DNA from: Lachnospiraceae bacterium
GTDB taxonomy: Bacteria; Bacillota; Clostridia; Lachnospirales; Lachnospiraceae
DNA: 64,000 nt
Reading direction: 5' to 3'
Assembly (NCBI GenBank): GCA_017634455.1
Contig: JAGBNK010000018.1
Location: 99,305 to 163,304 of the forward strand
Positions 57,822-64,000 of this stretch are shown one piece after another. Position 1 is the first letter of the stretch. Every line of letters begins with the position of its first letter. The position numbers and the translations under genes are program-made. The notes under the pieces were generated by a model. That model saw only the letters and a list, made by a program, of their open reading frames with translations, was not told the DNA's origin and did not search any database.

Positions 57822-59009
57822 ATGGCTAAAGAGACATTTGACAGAAGCAAGCCACATTGTAACATTGGTACTATTGGTCACGTAGATCATGGTAAAACAA
57901 CACTTACAGCTGCTATCACAAAGGTATTATCTGAGAGAGTTGCTGGTAACGCAAAGGTAGATTTCGAGAACATCGATAAGGCACCAGAAGAGAGAGAGCG
58001 TGGTATCACAATTTCTACAGCTCACGTAGAGTATCAGACAGAGAAGAGACATTACGCGCACGTTGACTGTCCAGGACATGCTGATTATGTAAAGAACATG
58101 ATCACAGGTGCTGCTCAGATGGATGGAGCTATCCTTGTTGTAGCTGCAACTGACGGTGTTATGGCTCAGACAAAGGAGCATATCCTTCTTTCTCGTCAGG
58201 TAGGTGTACCTTACATCGTAGTATTCCTTAACAAGTGTGATATGGTTGATGACGAAGAGCTTATCGAGCTTGTTGAGATGGAAGTAACAGAGCAGCTTGA
58301 GGAATATGACTTCACAGACTGCCCAATCGTTAAGGGATCAGCTCTTAAGGCTCTTGAAGATCCAATGGGCGAGTGGGGTGACAAGATCATGGAACTCATG
58401 GACACAGTTGATGAGTACATCCCAGATCCAGAGCGTGATACAGATAAGCCATTCCTTATGCCAGTAGAGGACGTATTCACAATCACAGGTCGTGGTACAG
58501 TTGCTACAGGTAGAGTAGAGCGTGGTACACTTCACCTTAACGACGAACTTGAGATCGTTGGTATCAAGGAAGACGTTAACAAGACAGTTGTAACAGGTAT
58601 CGAGATGTTTAGAAAGCTTCTTCCAGAAGCTCAGGCTGGTGATAACATTGGTGCACTTCTTCGTGGTATCAACCGTGACGAAATCCAGCGTGGACAGGTA
58701 TTAGCTGCTCCTGGAACAGTTACATGCCATACAAAGTTTACAGCTCAGGTTTACGTTCTTACAAAGGATGAAGGTGGACGTCATACTCCATTCTTCAACA
58801 ACTATCGTCCACAGTTCTACTTCAGAACAACTGACGTAACAGGTGTTTGTGAGCTTCCTGCAGGTACAGAGATGTGCATGCCTGGTGATAACGTAGAGAT
58901 GACAATCGAATTGATTCATCCAATCGCTATGGAGCAGGGTCTTACATTCGCTATCCGTGAAGGTGGACGTACTGTAGGTTCTGGTAGAGTTGCTACTATC
59001 GTTGAATAA
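57822..59009 (+). CDS. tuf: elongation factor Tu
   Basis: A 395-residue GTPase that brings aminoacyl-tRNA to the ribosome. G1 is [10 protein letters not shown]3 DCPGHADY and G4 [10 protein letters not shown], with domains II and III complete ([31 protein letters not shown]). AAGGAGG precedes the ATG. It has a strong promoter and a strong terminator and is the last chromosomal gene before the mobile element. Confidence 0.98.
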   Translation: MAKETFDRSKPHCNIGTIGHVDHGKTTLTAAITKVLSERVAGNAKVDFENIDKAPEERERGITISTAHVEYQTEKRHYAHVDCPGHADYVKNMITGAAQMDGAILVVAATDGVMAQTKEHILLSRQVGVPYIVVFLNKCDMVDDEELIELVEMEVTEQLEEYDFTDCPIVKGSALKALEDPMGEWGDKIMELMDTVDEYIPDPERDTDKPFLMPVEDVFTITGRGTVATGRVERGTLHLNDELEIVGIKEDVNKTVVTGIEMFRKLLPEAQAGDNIGALLRGINRDEIQRGQVLAAPGTVTCHTKFTAQVYVLTKDEGGRHTPFFNNYRPQFYFRTTDVTGVCELPAGTEMCMPGDNVEMTIELIHPIAMEQGLTFAIREGGRTVGSGRVATIVE

Positions 59010-59043
59010 TTTCAATTGATAGTGTCACAAAGCTAGTAATTAT

Positions 59044-59078
59044 AAGGCTTTCCGTGTTTTACACGGAGAGCCTTTTTT
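59044..59078 (+). terminator. intrinsic terminator after tuf
   Basis: AAGGCTTTCCGTGT (59044-59057) pairs with ACACGGAGAGCCTT (59061-59074) with one G-U pair, followed by TTTTTT. The mobile element starts at or just beyond this point. Confidence 0.93.
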
Positions 59079-59124
59079 ACGTTTGCACGTAATAAATTTT
59101 GATTAGTGGCTCCAAAATGGCTCC
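59078..59124. repeat. possible attachment core and integrase arm repeats
   Basis: TACGT-TTGC-ACGTA (59078-59091) is an inverted repeat of the size used by tyrosine recombinases at their crossover site. Then TGGCTCC occurs twice (59107-59113 and 59118-59124), start to start 11 bases apart, one helical turn, as seen for integrase arm sites. Both roles are inference, since the other end is not available. Confidence 0.35.
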
Positions 59125-59165
59125 ATGATACGTGATAATACTTGTGTTCGTCAATCTTTGGACAT

Positions 59166-59199
59166 AAAAAATCCCCTAAGTTTTGACACTTAAGGGATT
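59166..59199 (-). terminator. intrinsic terminator of the repressor gene
   Basis: On the minus strand AATCCCTTAAG and CTTAGGGGATT form an 11-bp stem with one mismatch (positions 59170-59180 and 59189-59199), followed by TTTTTT. It lies 6 bases past the repressor stop codon. Confidence 0.8.
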
Positions 59200-59205
59200 C
59201 AATTC

Positions 59206-59697
59206 CTACCATTTTGTTATTTTCTTTATATCAGCTGCACGGTCAGGGTCTCTCTTGATAGACAGCTGTGCTTTGATATATTGGTCTACATCATTTCTGC
59301 CTTCATCTGATAACTGATAGTAGTTTGTCAGATGTTCATCTAATTTAGGCATATTATTTTTCCCAAACAAACACATAAGTGGATATAAGGTATTTTTGAG
59401 GTATCGTTTGATTCGGTTCCCATCCAAAATTTCATCCATGCCGGATGGAAGTTCTGGTAGAGTGATAGAATCGTTTTTGTCCCAATTCTCTGAATTGAGA
59501 GATGCATCTGAGCAAATCTCAGATACTTCGATACCTAAAGCATTGGCAATTCGTAATGCGAAATCAAAACGAATAGAAGTATCTTTTTGAATGATTGAGT
59601 ATATAGTCGTTGGGCTTATAGTGGTTTCTCTCGCAACCCAACGTACACTTTTACCTTTCTGTTGAAGGATTTCCTTTAATCTTTGTCCGTCTCCCAT
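59206..59697 (-). CDS. Cro/CI-type helix-turn-helix repressor
   Basis: A 163-residue protein. Residues ~5-60 are an HTH_3 domain (LKEILQQKGKSVRWVARETT, ISPTTIYSIIQKD, then FALRIANALGIEVSEI). The C-terminal ~100 residues are helical and charged without a recognisable peptidase or metal-binding domain, so the inducing signal is unknown. It faces away from the excisionase and integrase genes and very likely binds the GTACGA repeats between them. The ATG at 59697 fits AAAGGA ~11 bases upstream; the ATG at 59709 directly abuts that site. It has its own downstream terminator. Confidence 0.85.
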   Translation of the reverse strand: MGDGQRLKEILQQKGKSVRWVARETTISPTTIYSIIQKDTSIRFDFALRIANALGIEVSEICSDASLNSENWDKNDSITLPELPSGMDEILDGNRIKRYLKNTLYPLMCLFGKNNMPKLDEHLTNYYQLSDEGRNDVDQYIKAQLSIKRDPDRAADIKKITKW

Positions 59698-59724
59698 GGC
59701 TAACACCATCCTTTCTACTTATGG

Positions 59725-59733
59725 ATTATAACA
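59725..59733 (-). promoter_or_regulatory. extended -10 promoter of the repressor gene
   Basis: Read on the minus strand, TGTTATAAT is a TG-n-TATAAT element at 59733-59725. The -35 region is weak and is covered by the first GTACGA operator, which suggests self-repression. Confidence 0.55.
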
Positions 59734-59737
59734 TGGT

Positions 59738-59839
59738 GTACGAAAAAAGTACATAGAAAATTTAAAAATGTACGAAAAATGATTGACAGTACGAAATTCG
59801 TACACTATAATGACAATATAAACAGTACGAAAATCGTAC
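59738..59839. promoter_or_regulatory. four GTACGA operators
   Basis: Fifteen-base sites of the form GTACGA-nnn-TCGTAC: GTACGAAAAAAGTAC (59738-59752, imperfect), a half-site GTACGAAAAATGATT (59770-59784), GTACGAAATTCGTAC (59789-59803, perfect arms) and GTACGAAAATCGTAC (59825-59839, perfect arms). They lie between the divergent repressor and excisionase genes and cover both promoters. Binding by the adjacent repressor is inferred from position. Confidence 0.8.
59783..59811 (+). promoter_or_regulatory. consensus promoter of excisionase-integrase
   Basis: TTGACA (59783-59788), a 17-base spacer and TATAAT (59806-59811). The third operator fills positions 1-15 of the spacer, so a bound repressor would exclude RNA polymerase directly. 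Confidence 0.88.
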
Positions 59840-59861
59840 ATTTCAAAAAGGAGGTGAGACC

Positions 59862-60050
59862 ATGAATCGTACAAAGTATTTATTAACGGCAGATGATGTT
59901 AAGGACTATCTGGAATGTTCCAGAGACCATGCATACAAGGTTATCAAGAAATTAAATCTTGAACTTGCATCCATGGGATACGAAGTAGAAGCTGGCAAAG
60001 TGCCACGCAAATTCTTCGCAGAAAAATTTTATGGCTTTGAAGCATCGTAG
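59862..60050 (+). CDS. xis: excisionase-like small DNA-binding protein
   Basis: A 62-residue protein with a winged-helix or MerR-like DNA-binding pattern (LLTADDVKDYLECSRDHAYK then VIKKLNLEL) and a basic end (GKVPRKFFAEKFYG). Proteins of this size and position next to an integrase usually act as excisionases that bend DNA to favour removal of the element. A near-perfect AAGGAGGTGA lies a few bases before the ATG. The integrase starts 14 bases later, so the two are made together from the repressed promoter. Confidence 0.75.
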   Translation: MNRTKYLLTADDVKDYLECSRDHAYKVIKKLNLELASMGYEVEAGKVPRKFFAEKFYGFEAS

Positions 60051-60064
60051 AAAGGAGGAAGATT

Positions 60065-61132
60065 ATGGCTTGTAAAGACAAAACAACGGGAACATGGGTT
60101 GCCCAGTGGTACGAGGTAGACATGTATGGCAAAAAGAAGAGACGTAAGAAACGTGGATTTAAAACCATGCGAGAGGCTAAATTGTATGAAAACGAAAGAA
60201 CCTTAAAGGAACAAGGCGACATGAATATGCTCCTAAAGGACTTCATGGAACAGTATTTTGAGGATAAGCAGAACGAACTTAAGGAGAGAAGTGTCAGAAG
60301 TAAAAAGCAGATGATGGAGCGACATGTTATTCCATACTTTGGAGACATGAAGATGTGTGATATCACGGCTCCTCAAATCATCAAGTGGCAGAATGAGATG
60401 TATAAGAAAGGGTATTCAGAAAGCTATTTGCGAATGATTAACAATCAGCTGACGAGTTTATTTACTCATGCAATGAATGTTTATGATTTGAGTAATAATC
60501 CATGTAAAAAGGTTAAACGCATGGGAAAGGATGCTCCTAGAAGTTTGACATTTTGGACGGTGGATGAGTATGAGACATTTCTTGAGACAATGGATGAAAG
60601 CGACCACTATTATCTAATGTTTGAGATTTTATTTTGGACAGGTATTCGAGAAGGGGAAATGCTTGCACTCACAAAAGGGGATTTTGATTTCGTGAACTGT
60701 AAATTGCATATCACAAAGACCTATTATCGTATTGATGGAAAAGATGTAATTACGACACCAAAGACACCGGAATCAATTCGTACAATCGATATTCCGGAGT
60801 TCTTAAGGGATGCGATTAAAGAGTTCTGTGATAAGAAATATGGATTTCCGGATGATGAGCGATTGTTTCCAATCTGTGCAAGAGCGGTACAGAATAAATT
60901 GAAACGTCAGATTGCAAAAGCAGGAGTAAAGGATATTCGTGTGCATGACCTTAGACATTCACATGTCGCATATCTGATTAACCAAGGTATCGAACCTATT
61001 TTGATTAAGGAACGATTAGGGCATAGGGATATTAAGATTACGATTAACACCTATGGACATTTATATCCGAATGAACAGAAGAAGGTGGCGATGCTTCTTG
61101 ATGCAAACAGAAGAAATAAAAAAGAGTCTTAA
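60065..61132 (+). CDS. int: tyrosine recombinase (integrase)
   Basis: A 355-residue phage/Tn916-type integrase. The N-terminal ~50 residues form an arm-binding domain (TTGTWVAQWYEVDMYGKKK), residues ~55-150 a SAM-like core-binding domain, and residues ~160-340 the catalytic domain with Arg195 (WTGIREGE), His294 and Arg297 (HDLRHSH), His320 (LGHRD) and nucleophile Tyr330 (NTYGHLYP). All catalytic residues are present, so the enzyme is probably active. AAGGAGGAAG precedes the ATG. The target is judged to be the region after tuf because the gene set starts there. Confidence 0.95.
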   Translation: MACKDKTTGTWVAQWYEVDMYGKKKRRKKRGFKTMREAKLYENERTLKEQGDMNMLLKDFMEQYFEDKQNELKERSVRSKKQMMERHVIPYFGDMKMCDITAPQIIKWQNEMYKKGYSESYLRMINNQLTSLFTHAMNVYDLSNNPCKKVKRMGKDAPRSLTFWTVDEYETFLETMDESDHYYLMFEILFWTGIREGEMLALTKGDFDFVNCKLHITKTYYRIDGKDVITTPKTPESIRTIDIPEFLRDAIKEFCDKKYGFPDDERLFPICARAVQNKLKRQIAKAGVKDIRVHDLRHSHVAYLINQGIEPILIKERLGHRDIKITINTYGHLYPNEQKKVAMLLDANRRNKKES

Positions 61133-61284
61133 TGGCGGCAACCATAAAGACTCAACTGATAACGCTATAACCTCTGTTATCTCTCAACAAGATAATTATA
61201 GCAGAGGTTATTCCGTCTATCAACCGTTTTTGTTGATTTTAAAGGATTTTACGCAATTTAGAGAAAGGAAATGATGGAATAACA
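61133..61284 (+). other. hairpin region after integrase
   Basis: ATAACCTCTG (61167-61176) pairs with CAGAGGTTAT (61202-61211), and the loop contains a further TTATC/GATAA pairing. The stem lacks a T-run directly after it; TTTTT occurs 15 bases on. It may be a weak terminator or a protein-binding site. Confidence 0.4.
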
Positions 61285-62232
61285 ATGGACAATTTAAAGA
61301 TTATTAACATGGCAGATGTGGAAACCAAGAAAGTAGAGTTTCTTTGGTATCCATATATCCCTTATGGGAAGCTAACGATTATACAAGGCGACCCGGGGGA
61401 AGGTAAAACAACAGCAGTGTTGCAGATAGCAGCACTTTTGACCAAAGGAGAGAAGCTTCCGGAGGATGATCAGGAACGTGAACCTGTGAACGTTATCTAT
61501 CAGACTGCGGAAGATGGATTGGCAGACACAGTAAAACCGAGATTGGAGGCTGCAGGAGCAGATTGTTCGAGGGTGCTTGTCATTGATGAATCAGAGCAAG
61601 GACTTAGCATGTCAGATTTACGCATCGAAGAGGCGATAAAGCAGACTGGAGCGAAGCTTGTGATACTTGACCCTATCCAAGCATATCTTGGCTCTGGAGT
61701 GGATATGCACCGTGCAAATGAGATACGTCCAGTAATGAAACACTTAGGTGATTTAGCTGAGAAATACAACTGTGCAATCATCCTTATCGGGCATATGAAC
61801 AAAGCAAGTGGTAGTAAATCTACGTACAGAGGACTTGGCTCTATCGACTTTCAAGCAACTGCAAGAAGTGTGTTGATTGTCGGTAGGGTAAAGGATGACC
61901 CTACCTGCAGAGTGATTGCACACGATAAAAGCAGTCTTGCACCGGAAGGACAGTCGATTGCCTTTCGATTAGACAAAGACAATGGTTTTATGTGGGAAGG
62001 GCCTATCGAACTGACCGTAGAGGAATTACTTAGTGGAGAACCAAAGGTTACAAAGCTGAAAGCAGCCAAAGATTTTCTAACAGAGTTTCTGTCGGATGGT
62101 CCAAAGCCTAGTACAGAAATCTTTGAAGCAGCAGAAGTGGATGGTATTAAAAGACGTACGCTATTTACCGCCAAAGAAGAGTTGGAAATAACAGCTACCA
62201 AAGTTGGCGACAAATGGCATTGGGGTTTTTGA
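61285..62232 (+). CDS. RepA-like AAA ATPase of mobile element
   Basis: A 315-residue RecA-fold ATPase. Walker A (GDPGEGKT) is at residues 35-42, Walker B (LVILD) at 125-129, and the sequence also shows VIYQTAEDGLADTVKPRLEA and IGHMNKASGSKSTYRGLGS, features of the RepA/DnaB-like helicases (AAA_25) of plasmids and integrative elements. The C-terminal ~65 residues (FLSDGPKPSTEIFEAAEVDG) look like a small helix-turn-helix. It may unwind DNA at an origin after transfer. A cluster of 8-base repeats lies right behind the gene. No primase gene is seen next to it. Confidence 0.8.
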   Translation: MDNLKIINMADVETKKVEFLWYPYIPYGKLTIIQGDPGEGKTTAVLQIAALLTKGEKLPEDDQEREPVNVIYQTAEDGLADTVKPRLEAAGADCSRVLVIDESEQGLSMSDLRIEEAIKQTGAKLVILDPIQAYLGSGVDMHRANEIRPVMKHLGDLAEKYNCAIILIGHMNKASGSKSTYRGLGSIDFQATARSVLIVGRVKDDPTCRVIAHDKSSLAPEGQSIAFRLDKDNGFMWEGPIELTVEELLSGEPKVTKLKAAKDFLTEFLSDGPKPSTEIFEAAEVDGIKRRTLFTAKEELEITATKVGDKWHWGF

Positions 62233-62243
62233 TATGAGTAGGG

Positions 62244-62309
62244 AAGATTGCAAGAGTGCAAGAATGCAAAGTATATATAACATTGCAATCTTGCAACCTT
62301 GCATTCTTG
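62244..62309. repeat. inverted array of 8-bp repeats (iteron-like)
   Basis: The left arm (62244-62269) is three tandem copies of AAGnnTGC (AAGATTGC, AAGAGTGC, AAGAATGC). The right arm (62283-62308) carries the same three-copy array on the opposite strand (AAGAATGC, AAGGTTGC, AAGATTGC). The arms agree at 22 of 26 positions and are separated by 13 AT-rich bases (GTATATATAA in the centre). It could be an origin bound by the upstream RepA-like protein, or a large hairpin. Confidence 0.7.
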
Positions 62310-62325
62310 ATTTTGGGAGGAACGT

Positions 62326-62565
62326 ATGAAAGAGAAACAAATTCAGATATCACAGAGGCTTTTTATTACGCTCGTAAAATGTTTTGTGCTTGATATGGAA
62401 GTGGATTGTGAAGAGATAAAGAAAGAACTAAATAGGAAGTTGGATGCTGTGGCATTGCGACAATTATACAGTACATATAAAACAGCTCCAACGGATGCGG
62501 AGAAAGAGGAAGCACGCCAAAAATATCTCGATGCAAAAGGAGTACCTACGAGCTTTCGATGGTAG
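62326..62565 (+). CDS. small conserved mobile-element protein
   Basis: A 79-residue, helical, charged protein (ISQRLFITLVKCFVLD, then ALRQLYSTYKTAPTDAEKEE). Proteins of this type are common next to relaxases in Clostridia elements and are sometimes labelled complexin-2 by automatic annotation, which is not meaningful here. Function is unknown. GGGAGGAA lies ahead of the ATG. It stands between the 8-bp repeat array and the structured region before the relaxase, so a role in replication or mobilisation is possible. Confidence 0.65.
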   Translation: MKEKQIQISQRLFITLVKCFVLDMEVDCEEIKKELNRKLDAVALRQLYSTYKTAPTDAEKEEARQKYLDAKGVPTSFRW

Positions 62566-62929
62566 AGAGATTTTCACTTTGAGCGATATATAACAAGTAC
62601 GTGGCACGTACTTGTAAGTATAGCCAAGGAAGAAAGCGGATGGTGTGCGACGACAAAATCATTGGCTTCGAGTATCAGCTTACTGATAGTCGATAGACAA
62701 TGATTGCACAAGGGAAGGCTTCGCCTGGGAGTGTAACTCCCATTGAGAATGGGTAAGGCATCGCCAGGGCAACGCCCTATGAGATGCAGTCAAGGCGGCA
62801 GCTTTGTGCACTCCGCACAGGAGCGAAATACGACTTGATGTCCGTAGGATGTCAAGTCTGGTATTGAGCCATAACTGTCAGAGCCAGTTATGGACTCACC
62901 AAAATTACAGAACAGAGAGGAGGAATTAG
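62566..62929. other. 364-base structured non-coding region, probable oriT
   Basis: No credible gene is seen. The region is packed with hairpins: ACAAGTACGT/ACGTACTTGT (62593-62615), AGGC/GCCT (62717-62726), GGGAGT/ACTCCC (62727-62741), GGGC/GCCC (62767-62777), GACTTGA/TCAAGTC with TCC/GGA (62832-62858) and CCATAACTG/CAGTTATGG (62869-62893). Two imperfect tandem modules lie at 62712-62750 and 62751-62785. Placement directly upstream of a MobV relaxase suggests the origin of transfer. The nick site is not identified. Confidence 0.6.
62712..62785 (+). repeat. two tandem hairpin modules
   Basis: Module 1 (62712-62750) and module 2 (62751-62785) share the order GGG(T)AAGGC-n-TCGCC, a GGG-loop-CCC hairpin, and an ATTGAGAAT or TATGAGAT end. 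The stems differ in sequence while pairing is kept (GGGAGT/ACTCCC against GGGC/GCCC), which suggests that the shape is what matters. Confidence 0.6.
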
Positions 62930-64000
62930 ATGCCAGCAAGTGCACAAACAGTATCTGTAAGCAGAGGAAAAACTGCAATAGAACATGACCTAAGAGAATA
63001 TACGCCGAACAATGTTGACCCATCTATGTCGATATACAACGCAGTTTTGATAAATGAACTCGGTGGAAAATCTCTTGCGGAATATACAAACGAATATATG
63101 AAACCTTATATTGAAGAATACAATGCCAAGCAACGTAGAAGTGATAGAATGAAGTCTTATGATTATGCATCGGACTACATTGAAGAGCAAAATAATATGC
63201 AGAAATCAAGACAGAATTACACAGCCGGTCAGCTTGCATATGAGTATGTAATACAGTTTGGTGACCACCAAACTATGGATGTTAACGAAGTGGTAAAGAA
63301 GCCTAAGCTCCGTAAGGAAGTGCATGCGATGTTTGAGGAGTTCATTCAATCCTATCAATCATCCTATCCTCATATGAGGATTATTCTTGCTACGGTGCAT
63401 ATGGATGAGCCTATGGGAACACCACATATGCATATCCTAGTTCAGCCGATTGGAGAGGGATATAAGCAAGGATTATCGCATCAGGTATCACTTACAAAGG
63501 CATTGGCTTGTGATGGCTTTGAGCGTTCAGAGAAAAAGGGAGACCGCCTATCTATGACAAGATGGCAGGATGATATCAAGGACAATATCATGGAACCGAT
63601 TTTGAAACGTCATAAATACACCAGAGCTTATAAAGATGGAGAGAAACAACATTTGCCGGTGGCGTTGTATAAAAGAGCCATGGAAGAAAAGGATGCGATT
63701 GTGGAAGAGGCAAAGGTGAAAGCGGAGCAAATGGTAGAGAAAGCTCGTGAAGAGGTTGAGGAATTGGAAGAAGAAAAGACATATCTAATCAATGGTAATG
63801 GCAAAGACTCTGCGTATGATATGCCTTTTGAAGATTGGTCGATTGCAGATTTGAAGTGTGAAAAAGATTTTTTGATAAACGGAGACCCAGACTTTTCGGG
63901 AGATATATTCAGGGGTGTTTCAGAATTGGAAGAAAAGCATTCGGAATTAAGAGCTGATATAAAAGATTTGGAGCAAGCAAAGGAAGAAAAGACTACAGAA
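62930..64000 (+). CDS. mob: MobV-type relaxase (mobilization protein), 3' truncated by window
   Basis: The first 357 residues of a relaxase, still open at the window end. Motif I residues of the MobV/Pre family are visible as His19, Arg22, Asn27-28, Asp30 and Asn37 (EHDLREYTPNNVD). The metal-binding motif III is HMDEPMGTPHMH at residues 157-168, close to the family pattern HxDExxPHxH. After residue ~250 the chain becomes a long charged coiled coil (VEEAKVKAEQMVEKAREEVE). The enzyme nicks one strand at oriT and leads it into the recipient. GAGAGGAGG at 62915-62923 supports the ATG at 62930. The rest lies outside the window. Confidence 0.88.
   Translation, partial: MPASAQTVSVSRGKTAIEHDLREYTPNNVDPSMSIYNAVLINELGGKSLAEYTNEYMKPYIEEYNAKQRRSDRMKSYDYASDYIEEQNNMQKSRQNYTAGQLAYEYVIQFGDHQTMDVNEVVKKPKLRKEVHAMFEEFIQSYQSSYPHMRIILATVHMDEPMGTPHMHILVQPIGEGYKQGLSHQVSLTKALACDGFERSEKKGDRLSMTRWQDDIKDNIMEPILKRHKYTRAYKDGEKQHLPVALYKRAMEEKDAIVEEAKVKAEQMVEKAREEVEELEEEKTYLINGNGKDSAYDMPFEDWSIADLKCEKDFLINGDPDFSGDIFRGVSELEEKHSELRADIKDLEQAKEEKTTE

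Larger units (their letters stand above)
59078..64000 (+). mobile_element. integrative mobilizable element, left part
   Basis: From the tuf terminator to the end of the window the gene content changes to repressor, excisionase, tyrosine integrase, RepA-like ATPase, a small accessory protein and a MobV relaxase. This is the core of an element that can excise, be mobilised by another element and reintegrate. The left boundary near 59078-59125 is inferred from the terminator, a short inverted repeat and paired direct repeats. The right end and any cargo genes lie outside. No type IV secretion genes are visible, so self-transfer cannot be judged. Confidence 0.8.

Noticed and set aside
59100..59205. 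tRNA remnant as integration target
   Set aside because: No cloverleaf or CCA-like 3' end could be folded here.
61285..62232. KaiC- or DnaB-type chromosomal helicase
   Set aside because: The length, neighbours and C-terminal part fit the RepA-like ATPases of mobile elements better than a replicative helicase.
62790..63239. Short minus-strand frames in the oriT region and relaxase start
   Set aside because: They cross hairpins and the relaxase gene, have no ribosome binding sites and resemble no protein.

Overview
The window looks like chromosome from a motile, AT-leaning member of the Firmicutes, most likely a Lachnospiraceae bacterium of the Butyrivibrio/Pseudobutyrivibrio type. The reasons are strong AGGAGG ribosome binding sites, frequent TTG and GTG starts, consensus TTGACA/TATAAT promoters, an L10 leader RNA, the mbl-flhO-flhP gene order known from Firmicutes, and a comF-yvyF pair. 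The genus is an inference; no rRNA gene is present to confirm it.

Layout. Positions 1-17000 hold housekeeping and signalling genes: a SAM methyltransferase, a membrane-anchored EEP-family protein (minus strand), a flavodiiron protein, a Na/Pi cotransporter with a PhoU-like domain, a LacI-type sensor fused to GGDEF, secA, uvrB-uvrA and a six-helix chemotaxis receptor. Positions 17200-25300 hold mbl followed by flagellar rod genes (flhO, flhP, a FlgJ-type rod-binding protein), recD2, a substrate-binding lipoprotein (minus) and comF-yvyF. Positions 25366-29220 are a cyclic-di-AMP operon: two uncharacterised membrane proteins, cdaA, cdaR and a Crh-like HPr protein with Gln15 in place of the catalytic His. 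leuA (type 2) follows. Positions 31000-41060 are a surface-glycan cluster: rfbD, rfbB, a DUF2304 protein, five GT2 glycosyltransferases (three GlfT-like), a TPR protein and a DUF3880-type glycosyltransferase, next to an orphan FliD-like gene on the minus strand.

Positions 42740-59080 are the classic transcription/translation block rpmG-secE-nusG-rplK-rplA, rplJL, rpoBC, rpsL-rpsG-fusA-tuf. Each sub-block has its own recognisable promoter and most end in intrinsic terminators. The rplJ leader is an L10 leader and the rplA leader resembles the L1 binding site of 23S rRNA.

Directly after the tuf terminator an integrative mobilizable element begins (about 59080 to beyond 64000): a Cro/CI repressor facing away from a small excisionase and a tyrosine integrase, with four GTACGA operators between them, then a RepA-like ATPase, an inverted array of 8-bp repeats, a small conserved protein, a 364-base hairpin-rich non-coding region and a MobV-type relaxase that runs off the end of the window. 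The right end, cargo and attachment site duplication lie outside.
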